Origin: Chlorobium sp.
GTDB lineage: Bacteria; Bacteroidota; Chlorobiia; Chlorobiales; Chlorobiaceae
Direction of reading: 5' to 3'
NCBI GenBank assembly: GCA_026193435.1
Contig: JAPHUN010000036.1
Coordinates: forward strand, 1 to 6,952
DNA length: 6,952 nucleotides
Translations under genes and position numbers: made by a program
Part shown: positions 1 to 6,921 of the stretch, in pieces
Layout: every line of letters starts with the position of its first letter
How positions within the stretch are numbered: the stretch's first letter is position 1
The notes under the pieces: model-generated
Seen by the model: the letters and a program-made list of their open reading frames with translations, nothing else
Database searches by the model: none
Told to the model about the DNA's origin: nothing

Positions 1-1119
1 GACCGTACCGTCAGGTAAACGGCTGAATCCGGACACGACGATCATGTCGCCATTCTCAAGACCTTCACTGACGATATAATTGTTATTGCTTTTGCCGACA
101 ACCGTAACAGGCGTTCGGGAAACAACATTACCCTCCGCGACCCTGAAGACAAATACCCTGTCCTGAAGATCCACCGTGCTCGCCTGCGGAACCTGCAGCA
201 CATTATCGTAACGGTAAGCAATGCTTACTTTCCCTGTATTTCCTGAACGCAGCATGCCTTCAGCATTGGGAAACGTTGCACGAAACATCACCGAAGCCGT
301 AGAACGATCAAACTGACCGCTGACGGCATCGAGCCTGCCATCGAAAGGATAGCGGCTTCCATCGGGAAGAAGCAGGGTCACCGGAGGCACAGAGGAAAGT
401 TTTTCCTCGATTGAAGCACCGGGAAACTGCTTTTTGAAACGCACAAAATCAACCTCACTCATACTGAAATAGGCCCGTATCTCGTGCACATCGGTAAGCG
501 TGGTCAACTGTTGCTGCTGATTTTTGCTTACCAGACTGCCGATACGAAAGGGAATATCACCGATATAACCCTCTACTGGCGCCTTGATCCGGGTATACTC
601 AACGTTGATACGGGCCATCTGAACGGCCGCATCCGCCTGTTCGAGGCTTGCCTTTGCGGAGCGATGTTTTGCCAAAGCCTGCTTCAGCTGTATTTCCGAT
701 ACAACCTTGTTTTTTACCAGCGGCCTGAGCCTCTCCACCTCTATCCCGGCAACGTCGAGAGCCGCTTTTGCAGCATGTTGCAGAGCAACAGCAGATTTCA
801 GCTCTTCCCTGTAGACCCGATCGTCAATACCGAAAAGTAACTGACCTGCTTTGACAAAAGCTCCTTCATCGACGGCTATCTCCTGCAGAGTTCCGTCAAC
901 CTGAGGTCTGACTTCAACCGTAACAACTCCTTCAAGAAGAGCGGAATACTGTTGTATCACCACAGTTGAAGAAGACCCGATGTTCATCACAGGAAGTGAC
1001 GGAGCCTGCTGCTGTGCTCCCGCCCCTCCGGTTCCGGCACCACCGCCGCACCCTGAAAGCGATAGAGAAAGCATGGTAACGCAGAACACCCCAAATCTTT
1101 TTCCTATACGCTTCACCAT
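1..1119 (-). CDS. RND efflux periplasmic adaptor (membrane fusion protein), lipoprotein, 3' end cut by window edge
   Basis: This is the periplasmic adaptor that bridges an RND permease to an outer-membrane channel (AcrA/HlyD family). The reading frame is open from an ATG at 1119 to the window edge, giving 373 codons without a stop; the family is usually about 370-420 residues, so only the C-terminal tip is likely missing. The N-terminus is basic (MVKRIGKRFG), followed by a short hydrophobic stretch and the lipobox LSGC with the lipidated Cys at residue 24, then a Gly/Ala/Gln-rich linker. Residues about 70-99 form the first lipoyl half (VDGTLQEIAVDEGAFVKAGQ), about 105-172 the alpha hairpin, and about 176-199 the second lipoyl half (IKAPVEGYIGDI). 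The beta-barrel covers about 205-300 and the membrane-proximal domain starts near 305. No strong Shine-Dalgarno sequence precedes the ATG; an in-frame TGA lies five codons upstream, so the start cannot move far. The second in-frame ATG (Met16) would leave a signal with no basic residues. It may serve the permease at 1269-4376 or another permease just outside the window. Confidence 0.95.
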   Translation of the reverse strand, partial: MVKRIGKRFGVFCVTMLSLSLSGCGGGAGTGGAGAQQQAPSLPVMNIGSSSTVVIQQYSALLEGVVTVEVRPQVDGTLQEIAVDEGAFVKAGQLLFGIDDRVYREELKSAVALQHAAKAALDVAGIEVERLRPLVKNKVVSEIQLKQALAKHRSAKASLEQADAAVQMARINVEYTRIKAPVEGYIGDIPFRIGSLVSKNQQQQLTTLTDVHEIRAYFSMSEVDFVRFKKQFPGASIEEKLSSVPPVTLLLPDGSRYPFDGRLDAVSGQFDRSTASVMFRATFPNAEGMLRSGNTGKVSIAYRYDNVLQVPQASTVDLQDRVFVFRVAEGNVVSRTPVTVVGKSNNNYIVSEGLENGDMIVVSGFSRLPDGTV

Positions 1120-1170
1120 AATTACTTGAGATCACAATTTTTGATAGTGCAACTATAACCGATAAAGAAA

Positions 1171-1222
1171 AACCGGATACTTCCGTTCATTATTAACCAT
1201 GTCTTTTCAGAAAAATCCGGTT
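1171..1222 (-). terminator. Terminator-like inverted repeat between permease and adaptor genes
   Basis: On the minus strand the 8-bp arm AACCGGAT (1222-1215) is followed by its exact complement ATCCGGTT (1178-1171) and then by a T-rich tail (TTTCTTTATC). It lies 47 bp past the permease stop codon and 52 bp before the adaptor start. The placement and T-rich tail fit a rho-independent terminator, but the loop is 36 nt, much longer than usual, so it may be a weak or partial terminator or a chance repeat. Confidence 0.4.
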
Positions 1223-1268
1223 CTCTGCACATAATGTACGGCAGCAAAAACAATATATCAATCAAAAA

Positions 1269-4200
1269 TCACGCATCTTCAGGGAGCCCTTTACTTCCAC
1301 CGGAAACCCTTGACAACAGATCTCTTATATCAAAACCGATCATGTACAGACAGGGAATCAGCACTAACGTCAAAGGAGTAGCAAGCAGCAGCCCCCATCC
1401 CAGAGCAAGCGCCATCGGCATCATCGTTGCATCCGTTCCGCCGATACCGTAAGCTAAAGGCAGAAGACCGGCGGCAGTTGTCACCGTTGTCAGCAGAATG
1501 GCACGCAGACGATCAGCGGTACCTTTTGCAACCAGGGCAGGAATATCCCTTGTTTGCCCGGACTGGTAAAGCTCGTTGAGGTAGTTGACCAGAACAAGCG
1601 AGTCGTTGACCACGACACCGGCCATACCGACAACACCGAGCAGTCCGAGGAAGCTGAATACCTCACCATGTGCGGCGAAGGTGATGACAATACCAATGAT
1701 GGCAAACGGTATCGACATCATCACGAGCAGCGGCTGTGTAAGGGAGTTGAACAGCAGTATGAGCAAAAAGTATATGCCGAAAGCTGCCACACCAAAAGCG
1801 ATGAACAATCCACGGAGCGATTCCTGGGACTCCTGGGCTTCGCCGCCGAATACCAGCTTGATCCCGGGGAAATCACGATTTCCGGCAAACTGCTTCTCGA
1901 CCGTCTGCATAACCTCGATCGGCGTTATCTTGTCCTGCTGTACATCTGCGGAAATCGTCACTGACCGCTCCCCATCATAGTGATGAAATATGGATGGGCC
2001 CGAACCCTGCTCGAAACCGGCAACCTCTTTCAACGGAATCAACCTGCCCGTCCTGTTTGGAATAGAAAGATCCTGAAGGTATTCGAGCTTCTTTCTGGCA
2101 AACTTCTTGAGCATCACCCTGAAATCAACCTCCTCTTCACCGTAACGGACGCTGGTGACCACCTGACCGTCATAGGCCGTTCTGACCGTTCTGGCAATAT
2201 CCGCCACCGACAATCCGAGCCGGGCAAGGCGGTCATGGCGAATTACTATTTCAATCTGCTCCTTACCCTCCTTGTCATTGCGATCCGGGTCAGTAACACC
2301 TTGAATTGCGCCAAGATAGCTGAAGACTGAATCGGCAAGAGCAGTCCTCAGCGAATCGTCGGAACCGACAACACGTATCGTGACAGGCTTACCGACAGGG
2401 GGACCTCCGGATTCAACGAAAAACGTTGTCTGCGATATTCCGGTGATCTCTTTGGCTTTTTCACGGATATCGTCCACAATTTCATCCGCTGATCTTTCCC
2501 GTGTCCCGTATGGTGTAAGCTTGACGGCAAGCTCGGCAAAATTTTCCTGCTCGATTGGCACAATGTCCGCCTGTGTTCCGATTCTTGTCAGATAGGCATC
2601 CAACTCATCTTCAGGCAGAACCCCTATTATTTTTTCAAACTCGGCGGCTTTATCAGAGGTTGTCTGGAGAGAGCTTCCAACAGGAACCTCGATCCAGATA
2701 TTGAACGCATCGGATCCTTTTGTCGGAAAAAGAATGTAGCTGATATAATTCAGGCCGTAAAACATAGCCCCGCCAAACGAGAGCAGTGCAAAAAATACCA
2801 GAACGTACCGGAAACGCAGCATTGAACGAAGAACCTTTTCAAACATGTCGCGTATCGGTATAAACCAGTTGCGCATGGTGGATTTTGGATCTTTTCCCTC
2901 CCTCGTATACAGCCCGGGCATCACATGCGCCGGGAGAATCAGGAACGCTTCAATGAGTGAAACGAAAAGAGCAAGCGAAATGGTCAACGGGATCACGAAA
3001 ACAAATTTACCGAGGATACCCGGCATGAAAAACATTGGAGCGAACGCAAGAAAGGTTGTCAGAACAGTCGTCAGCACAGGCTTGTAAACCTGATAGATAC
3101 CATTGACCACCGCATCGATAGGCGATTCGCCTCGTTCACGACGCTGAAAAATGTTTTCAGATATGATAATGGCATCATCGACAACAATACCGATAACGAT
3201 GATCAGGGAGGTAAGCGTCACCGTATCGAGTTCGACATCGAAGAGCGGAAGCAGCGAAATACCTCCGAGCAGGGTAAACGGTATACCGAGAGCTACCCAG
3301 AATGCGGTCCGGATATTGAGAAACAGGGCCAGAACGATCATGACGAGCACAAGACCGATCCCGCCGTTTGTCATGACAATGGTAAGCTGGTTGGCCACAT
3401 ATTGTGAAAAGTCGAGGCCATAAATAAACCTCACGCCCTCCGGCAGCAGCTCCTCCTCTTCACTGACCAGATCCCTGATCGCCTCTACCGTCCGAATAAT
3501 ATCAGCCGATTCACTTTTATTGATCAGAAACGAGATAGCCGGATGCCCGTTGATTCTCGACAAAACCCGCTCTTCTTCGAAACTGTCGGTAACATCGGCT
3601 ATATCGGTAACCTTGATAATCGGTCCGTCGAAACTTGACCGCACAACGACATCCCCAACTTCCAGCGGATCGCGAAACTGAGCGAGGGTCACAAGGTTTT
3701 TCTCACTGGTAAACGATTCGAGTGAGCCGCCGGTCGCCCTGATGTTTCGCTGCTGTATGGCACCGACAACATCCTGCATGGGAACCTGGAGTTCCCTTAT
3801 TTTCCCGGGATACAGCTCGACCTGTATCTCCCTGTCCCGATAACCATACCGCTGAACGCTCGCAACACCAGGAATGTCCTTCAGCTTCTTTTCGAACCTG
3901 CGGGCAAGCTCCCTCAGTTCCGGATAAGGTTGGTCGCCCGTCAGACCAACTTCGAGAATCGGAAATATGGATGATTTAATATCAGTGATCAGTGAAGATT
4001 CCGTCACCTCCTCGGGAAAATCCGTTATTCGAAAAACCGCTTCACGGATCTCTCGTTTCACGCCGTCAGCATCCGAAGCATCAGGCTCTATATCGACAAT
4101 AACAATAGAAACATTTTCCATCGACATGGAAAACACCCGCTTGATATCGGATACACTTTTCAGTTCATCCTCAATCTTGTTGGTCACATTGAGCTCAACA

Positions 4201-4376
4201 TCTTCCGGGGCAGCCCCCGGATATGTTGTTGTCACCACCATCTGGCCGAGATCCACCTTTGGATACTGGGCCCGGTTTATCTGCCAAAGCGTAGCTATGC
4301 CGAACAGAAAGACCAGGATCGTCATGAGGTACGCGAGCATGTGACGCTCAGCAAAAAAACGGAAAAGTGATTTCAT
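1269..4376 (-). CDS. RND-family efflux permease (AcrB-like, multidrug/solute:H+ antiporter subunit)
   Basis: This is a full-length inner-membrane pump of the RND superfamily (1035 residues; the family is about 1,020-1,050). It exports substrates from the periplasm or inner membrane through an adaptor and outer-membrane channel, driven by protons. The two-fold repeated layout is clear: TM1 at about 12-32, a large periplasmic loop containing TYPGAAPEDVE (51-61), TM2-6 within about 333-487, TM7 at about 524-544, a second periplasmic loop at about 550-850, and TM8-12 at about 855-1015. TM4 carries the paired aspartates D400/D401 (IGIVVDDAIII), matching the AcrB proton-relay pair Asp407/Asp408, and the RLR motif at 956-958 matches the region of AcrB Arg971. 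In TM10 the AcrB Lys940 position is occupied by Asn924, followed by Asp925. No Shine-Dalgarno sequence precedes the ATG; four heptamer repeats end 8 bp upstream. The N-terminus (MKSLFRFFAERHMLAY) looks like a normal RND start. The substrate cannot be told from sequence. Other subfamilies (heavy metal) are less likely because the charged TM residues typical of CusA are not seen. Confidence 0.97.
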   Translation of the reverse strand: MKSLFRFFAERHMLAYLMTILVFLFGIATLWQINRAQYPKVDLGQMVVTTTYPGAAPEDVELNVTNKIEDELKSVSDIKRVFSMSMENVSIVIVDIEPDASDADGVKREIREAVFRITDFPEEVTESSLITDIKSSIFPILEVGLTGDQPYPELRELARRFEKKLKDIPGVASVQRYGYRDREIQVELYPGKIRELQVPMQDVVGAIQQRNIRATGGSLESFTSEKNLVTLAQFRDPLEVGDVVVRSSFDGPIIKVTDIADVTDSFEEERVLSRINGHPAISFLINKSESADIIRTVEAIRDLVSEEEELLPEGVRFIYGLDFSQYVANQLTIVMTNGGIGLVLVMIVLALFLNIRTAFWVALGIPFTLLGGISLLPLFDVELDTVTLTSLIIVIGIVVDDAIIISENIFQRRERGESPIDAVVNGIYQVYKPVLTTVLTTFLAFAPMFFMPGILGKFVFVIPLTISLALFVSLIEAFLILPAHVMPGLYTREGKDPKSTMRNWFIPIRDMFEKVLRSMLRFRYVLVFFALLSFGGAMFYGLNYISYILFPTKGSDAFNIWIEVPVGSSLQTTSDKAAEFEKIIGVLPEDELDAYLTRIGTQADIVPIEQENFAELAVKLTPYGTRERSADEIVDDIREKAKEITGISQTTFFVESGGPPVGKPVTIRVVGSDDSLRTALADSVFSYLGAIQGVTDPDRNDKEGKEQIEIVIRHDRLARLGLSVADIARTVRTAYDGQVVTSVRYGEEEVDFRVMLKKFARKKLEYLQDLSIPNRTGRLIPLKEVAGFEQGSGPSIFHHYDGERSVTISADVQQDKITPIEVMQTVEKQFAGNRDFPGIKLVFGGEAQESQESLRGLFIAFGVAAFGIYFLLILLFNSLTQPLLVMMSIPFAIIGIVITFAAHGEVFSFLGLLGVVGMAGVVVNDSLVLVNYLNELYQSGQTRDIPALVAKGTADRLRAILLTTVTTAAGLLPLAYGIGGTDATMMPMALALGWGLLLATPLTLVLIPCLYMIGFDIRDLLSRVSGGSKGLPEDA

Positions 4377-4384
4377 GAAAACAA

Positions 4385-4412
4385 GTCAAAATTCAAAAGG
4401 CAAAAGTCAAAA
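4385..4412 (-). repeat. Four tandem heptamer repeats (TTTTGNN-type) just upstream of the permease start
   Basis: On the minus strand the units read TTTTGAC, TTTTGCC, TTTTGAA and TTTTGAC with an exact 7-bp period; on the plus strand they are gtcaaaa, ttcaaaa, ggcaaaa, gtcaaaa. They end 8 bp before the permease ATG, in the place where a ribosome binding site would be expected. Short tandem heptamers of this general kind are known from intergenic regions of other bacteria, such as cyanobacteria. A variable copy number could alter leader length, but that is inference. Confidence 0.75.
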
Positions 4413-4439
4413 ACTTCCACCATCCAGCCAACAAGCCAT
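4407..4439 (-). other. Possible 10-codon leader ORF upstream of the permease
   Basis: On the minus strand an ATG at 4439 opens a 10-codon frame, MACWLDGGSF, ending in TGA at 4407. It lies 16 nt downstream of the best Shine-Dalgarno match in the window (AAGGAGAG, 4461-4454), and its stop is 30 nt before the permease ATG. Between the ribosome site and this ATG is a small palindrome, TTTAC-3nt-GTAAA (4441-4453). The frame is the same as that of the permease but is closed by two stops. The 16-nt spacing is longer than usual, and such a short frame may arise by chance. If translated it could act as a leader peptide or keep ribosomes close to the permease start, which has no site of its own. Confidence 0.2.
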
Positions 4440-4463
4440 CTTTACAAAGTAAACTCTCCTTTC

Positions 4464-4606
4464 AAGGGCATTCTATTTATTGTCATGAGCGGTTCAAGAG
4501 CAAGGCGAACGGAGCACAGAAACCGGAGTGTACACGTAGTACATGAGGATTTCGAGCACCGATCAACGCAGCAATTGAACTGCGGAATAAATAAATAGTT
4601 GCCCTT
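4464..4606. repeat. 143-bp MITE/REP-like palindromic intergenic element
   Basis: Nested inverted repeats share a centre at about 4535-4536. The outer arms are AAGGGCA (4464-4470) with TGCCCTT (4600-4606), then CTATTTATT (4473-4481) with AATAAATAG (4590-4598). The inner arms are GCGGTTCAA (4489-4497) with TTGAACTGC (4575-4583), which pair over 9 bp with one G-T. The core is TGTAC-ACGTA-GTACA (4529-4543). The segments between them pair poorly, so the whole is an imperfect long hairpin. It has no coding capacity of note. Size, terminal inverted repeats and intergenic location suggest a non-autonomous mobile element or dispersed palindromic repeat; no clear target-site duplication is seen. It could equally be a structured RNA that separates channel and permease expression. 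Confidence 0.65.
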
Positions 4607-6075
4607 CATTCATACAATCTATCCATCAACGCCTGAAACTGCAGCCAGAGCTTCTGGTAATTCAGGGCGTTTTCCGCATAGGTGAGTTTGGAACTTTCCT
4701 CGTTGTCCCTGCTCATGATGACAAAGGTCAGATCACCTCTACCCTGCTCATATATTTTTGTCTCCTCTATGGTTCTCAGCCTTGCAGACTCGATCTGTTC
4801 AAGGTTGAAAACCAGAACCTCCCCAAGCTTATTGAGCTGCGTATGAAGCGAAGAAAGTGAAGCTTCGAGAGAGAGCGTCACGTCCTCTCTCTCCTTGCCG
4901 AGCTGAAGGGTTTGCAGACGGTTTCTATGATACTCTGCTTTAGCTGTAGTGTTTTCGAGGGGAACGGAGAGCTGTAGACCTACCGCCGCGTCTTTTTTGT
5001 CAAAAGAGAAGGAATCGCCAGCGCTCTCCTCTGCGCTCTTCACCGTAACTGCGGCAATAAGAGAGAGATCGGGCTTGCCGGTCTCCCGTACCCCGACAGC
5101 ATTGACGTCAAGCTGTTTCTTCCGTAACTCGAGTATCTTCAAAATTCGTGAACTGCTCTCAAGCTTTGTCCTGGCTGATGCGAGGGATTCGGGACGATGG
5201 CGGGCATACAAATTGAAATCAGGCTCCGCGTCGAGCAAAGCACTGCTCTGGGCCAGAACCGAGAGTTCTTCTTTGAGGGCCGTCAACTGTAGTTCAACCA
5301 GGGCGAGGTTCTGCCTCCAGGTGTTCAGGGCATCTTTCGAGCGCATCACGTCGGCTGAATCAACCAGATAGGCATTGAATTTGCGCTGTGTCCTCTCGAA
5401 CTCCCTGCGGCTCAGGCCAAGCCTGCGGGACATTATTTTTTTCTGTTCTACAAGATATACCCAGTCAAGATATTTTGAGATCGACTCCGCGAGAAATTCC
5501 TCGATATTCTCGGCAGCCTGAATACCGGCAGCATCGACATCATAGCCTTTCAGGTCATACTGCAGACTGCTCAGTTTGCCTCCGCGATTCCTCAACAGGG
5601 GTTGAGAATATTGCAGCTCGACACTGTTCTCATAAAATGTATCCGGGTAGGTAAACAGCGGAGTCTGCTCAAAAGAGCTGGAAAAGCGGTTGATGGCATA
5701 GGTGGCTGACAGACGTCCGCCGGTCTCCCAGAACTGTTTGTTCACCCCGGTTTGCAGCGAAAGGGATTTAGAAATATCGGGGCTGAACGCGGTTATTGTC
5801 GCCTCTTCACGCGACCAGGTCAGTGATGAGGAAAGGTTCCAGTCAGCATCGCCAAGATAACTCCGTTGTTCCTCTTTCTCGATAGCACTCGTCAGCCGTT
5901 CTTTTTCAAACAGTGGATGATTCTTCTTCAAAAGAGCGACAAAGGCCTCTTTTGTCATTGTCTCTGCGCGAGCCTCACCTTGCGTGATCTGTATCAGAGA
6001 GGCTGCGATCAGAAAAAAAATCAGCATCCTCGGCAGCTGTCCACGGAGAGCGATAACCTTGGCGAAGAGAGACAT
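4606..6075 (-). CDS. TolC-family outer-membrane efflux channel protein
   Basis: This is a TolC/OEP-family protein, which as a trimer forms the outer-membrane barrel and periplasmic tunnel of a tripartite exporter or type I secretion system. The ATG at 6075 gives 489 residues and a plausible signal peptide: basic N-terminus, hydrophobic core at about 17-31 (LIFFLIAASLIQI), and a likely signal-peptidase I cut after ARA at 37. There is no lipobox, so it is not a NodT-type lipoprotein. Two OEP repeats are visible: beta-strand segments at about 80-165 including QYSQPLLRNRG (155-165), a long helical region at about 171-286, a second strand region at about 335-375 (VGLQLSVPLEN), and helices at about 381-486 with the family-typical YEQGRGDL (442-449). 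The frame also extends upstream to ATG codons at 6105 and 6126 and a TTG at 6132, but these would put a non-signal-like segment in front. None has a good ribosome site. The last base of its TGA stop is also the first base of the palindromic element at 4464-4606. Confidence 0.92.
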   Translation of the reverse strand: MSLFAKVIALRGQLPRMLIFFLIAASLIQITQGEARAETMTKEAFVALLKKNHPLFEKERLTSAIEKEEQRSYLGDADWNLSSSLTWSREEATITAFSPDISKSLSLQTGVNKQFWETGGRLSATYAINRFSSSFEQTPLFTYPDTFYENSVELQYSQPLLRNRGGKLSSLQYDLKGYDVDAAGIQAAENIEEFLAESISKYLDWVYLVEQKKIMSRRLGLSRREFERTQRKFNAYLVDSADVMRSKDALNTWRQNLALVELQLTALKEELSVLAQSSALLDAEPDFNLYARHRPESLASARTKLESSSRILKILELRKKQLDVNAVGVRETGKPDLSLIAAVTVKSAEESAGDSFSFDKKDAAVGLQLSVPLENTTAKAEYHRNRLQTLQLGKEREDVTLSLEASLSSLHTQLNKLGEVLVFNLEQIESARLRTIEETKIYEQGRGDLTFVIMSRDNEESSKLTYAENALNYQKLWLQFQALMDRLYE

Positions 6076-6106
6076 ATGAATGTGTTGAGAGAAAACGTAA
6101 AACATT

Positions 6107-6136
6107 TTAATATGAAGCTGATGCATCTGCAAACAA
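6107..6136 (-). promoter_or_regulatory. Weak candidate sigma-70-type promoter for the channel gene
   Basis: On the minus strand TTGTTT (6136-6131) and TATTAA (6112-6107) are separated by 18 bp, matching three and four of the six consensus positions respectively. The -10 box lies about 30 bp before the chosen ATG at 6075, which would place the transcript start after the alternative upstream ATG codons and support the 6075 start. The match is modest and such matches are common in AT-rich spacers. Confidence 0.2.
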
Positions 6137-6220
6137 ACACGATCAGGGAAAAGTTCATGTTACTACTAACTATTTAATGATTTGGTGCCTCAATTAATTG
6201 TCGCGAGCGCCTGTATGTCA

Positions 6221-6832
6221 CTACATATTTCTTGCAACCCCTGCCATAACCGCAAGCATTCCGACAACGCCGTGAAAAACGGAAATACCGACAAGGTTCG
6301 GAATACGGTAATAGATCGCCGACCAGAGCAGCCCGACCGCAAAGGTAAGCGCCAGGGTCAGCCAGTCGCCGTAGATAATATGGATAAACGAAAAAGAAAA
6401 CGCCGAAACAACAATAAGGATCCAGGCACTCCGCACTCCGGCAGCACGCATTTCCGCAAAGTGAAATCCCCTGAACAGAAACTCCTGCATCGGGCTGGAC
6501 AGGAGAAGGTAAAAAGGAATAAAAATAATAGCTGCCGGATAAAACGGCCCGGGTATCAGCTCAAAGTAGAAAAGCAACCCAAGCGTCAGGGTAAATAGAA
6601 TGGTGAGCACACCATTGACCTTCAGGGACTGCGCAAGGTTGTCACTCCTGATACCGAGATCACCAGGTCTGTATCCCCTGTAAACGCAGTAGAGAACAGT
6701 AGCACAAAAACTGAGGAGCAAGAGCGGCAAACGAAACAGAAAGGGAATGATACCGGCCGCGATCAAGAGTGCAGGCAGAAAAAACAGGAGGAATAAAACA
6801 GGCAGAAAACGTACAATCGATCGTCTTTCCAT
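6221..6832 (-). CDS. CPBP-family intramembrane metalloprotease-like protein (Abi/CAAX-protease family)
   Basis: This is a 203-residue polytopic membrane protein of the CPBP (CAAX protease and bacteriocin-processing) family, an intramembrane group related to Rce1. It has about seven hydrophobic segments (near 9-32, 34-51, 73-92, 97-113, 136-155, 158-175 and 179-199). Motif 1 is QEFLFRGF, with Q116, E117 and R121 where many members have EExxxR. Motif 2 is FSFIH, with F147 and H151, matching FxxxH. Motif 3 has H187 followed by G191 where HxxxN/D is more common. Key Glu, Arg and both His are therefore present, so activity is possible. Start choice lies between ATG at 6832 and GTG at 6835, which differ by one residue; neither has a clear ribosome site. 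It lies 145 bp upstream of the channel gene on the same strand with no clear terminator, so cotranscription is possible but unproven. Roles of family members range from prenyl-protein and bacteriocin processing to self-immunity; none can be assigned here. Confidence 0.9.
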   Translation of the reverse strand: MERRSIVRFLPVLFLLFFLPALLIAAGIIPFLFRLPLLLLSFCATVLYCVYRGYRPGDLGIRSDNLAQSLKVNGVLTILFTLTLGLLFYFELIPGPFYPAAIIFIPFYLLLSSPMQEFLFRGFHFAEMRAAGVRSAWILIVVSAFSFSFIHIIYGDWLTLALTFAVGLLWSAIYYRIPNLVGISVFHGVVGMLAVMAGVARNM

Positions 6833-6921
6833 CACAGGATTTTCTGTTCTTCAGCAGAGGATTGTTATTCTTCTTGATAACGCATTTAAGGGCCAGAAAT
6901 CTCCCGTCAAGACCAGTAAAC

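Noticed and set aside
484..840. A 118-codon plus-strand open frame
   Set aside because: It lies wholly antisense to the adaptor gene, whose minus-strand frame is open across the whole region and shows clear lipoyl and hairpin motifs; the plus-strand product resembles no family.
932..1135. A 67-codon minus-strand open frame
   Set aside because: It overlaps the adaptor start in another frame; the adaptor frame has the lipobox and continues for 373 codons.
1554..1980. Two overlapping plus-strand open frames of 131-136 codons, plus others within 1980-4344
   Set aside because: All are antisense or frame-shifted shadows of the permease gene, low in complexity and unlike any known protein.
4949..5654. 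Plus-strand open frames of 140 and 88 codons
   Set aside because: Antisense to the channel gene, which has coherent OEP repeats and a signal peptide.
6191..6206. Palindromes CAATTAATTG and TCGCGA next to each other after the CPBP stop
   Set aside because: A stem with a bulge can be drawn around them (GGTGCCTC with GAGCGCC), but there is no T-rich tail on either strand, so neither a terminator nor an operator can be supported.
6182..6598. A 138-codon plus-strand open frame rich in Lys, Arg and Asn
   Set aside because: It mirrors the hydrophobic minus-strand CPBP gene; the antisense of membrane-protein codons often gives such basic frames.
6833..6921. Promoter-like TTGACG and TTGATA hexamers in the spacer upstream of the CPBP gene
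   Set aside because: The -10 boxes at suitable spacing match only two to four consensus positions, or need a 15-bp spacer; too weak to annotate.
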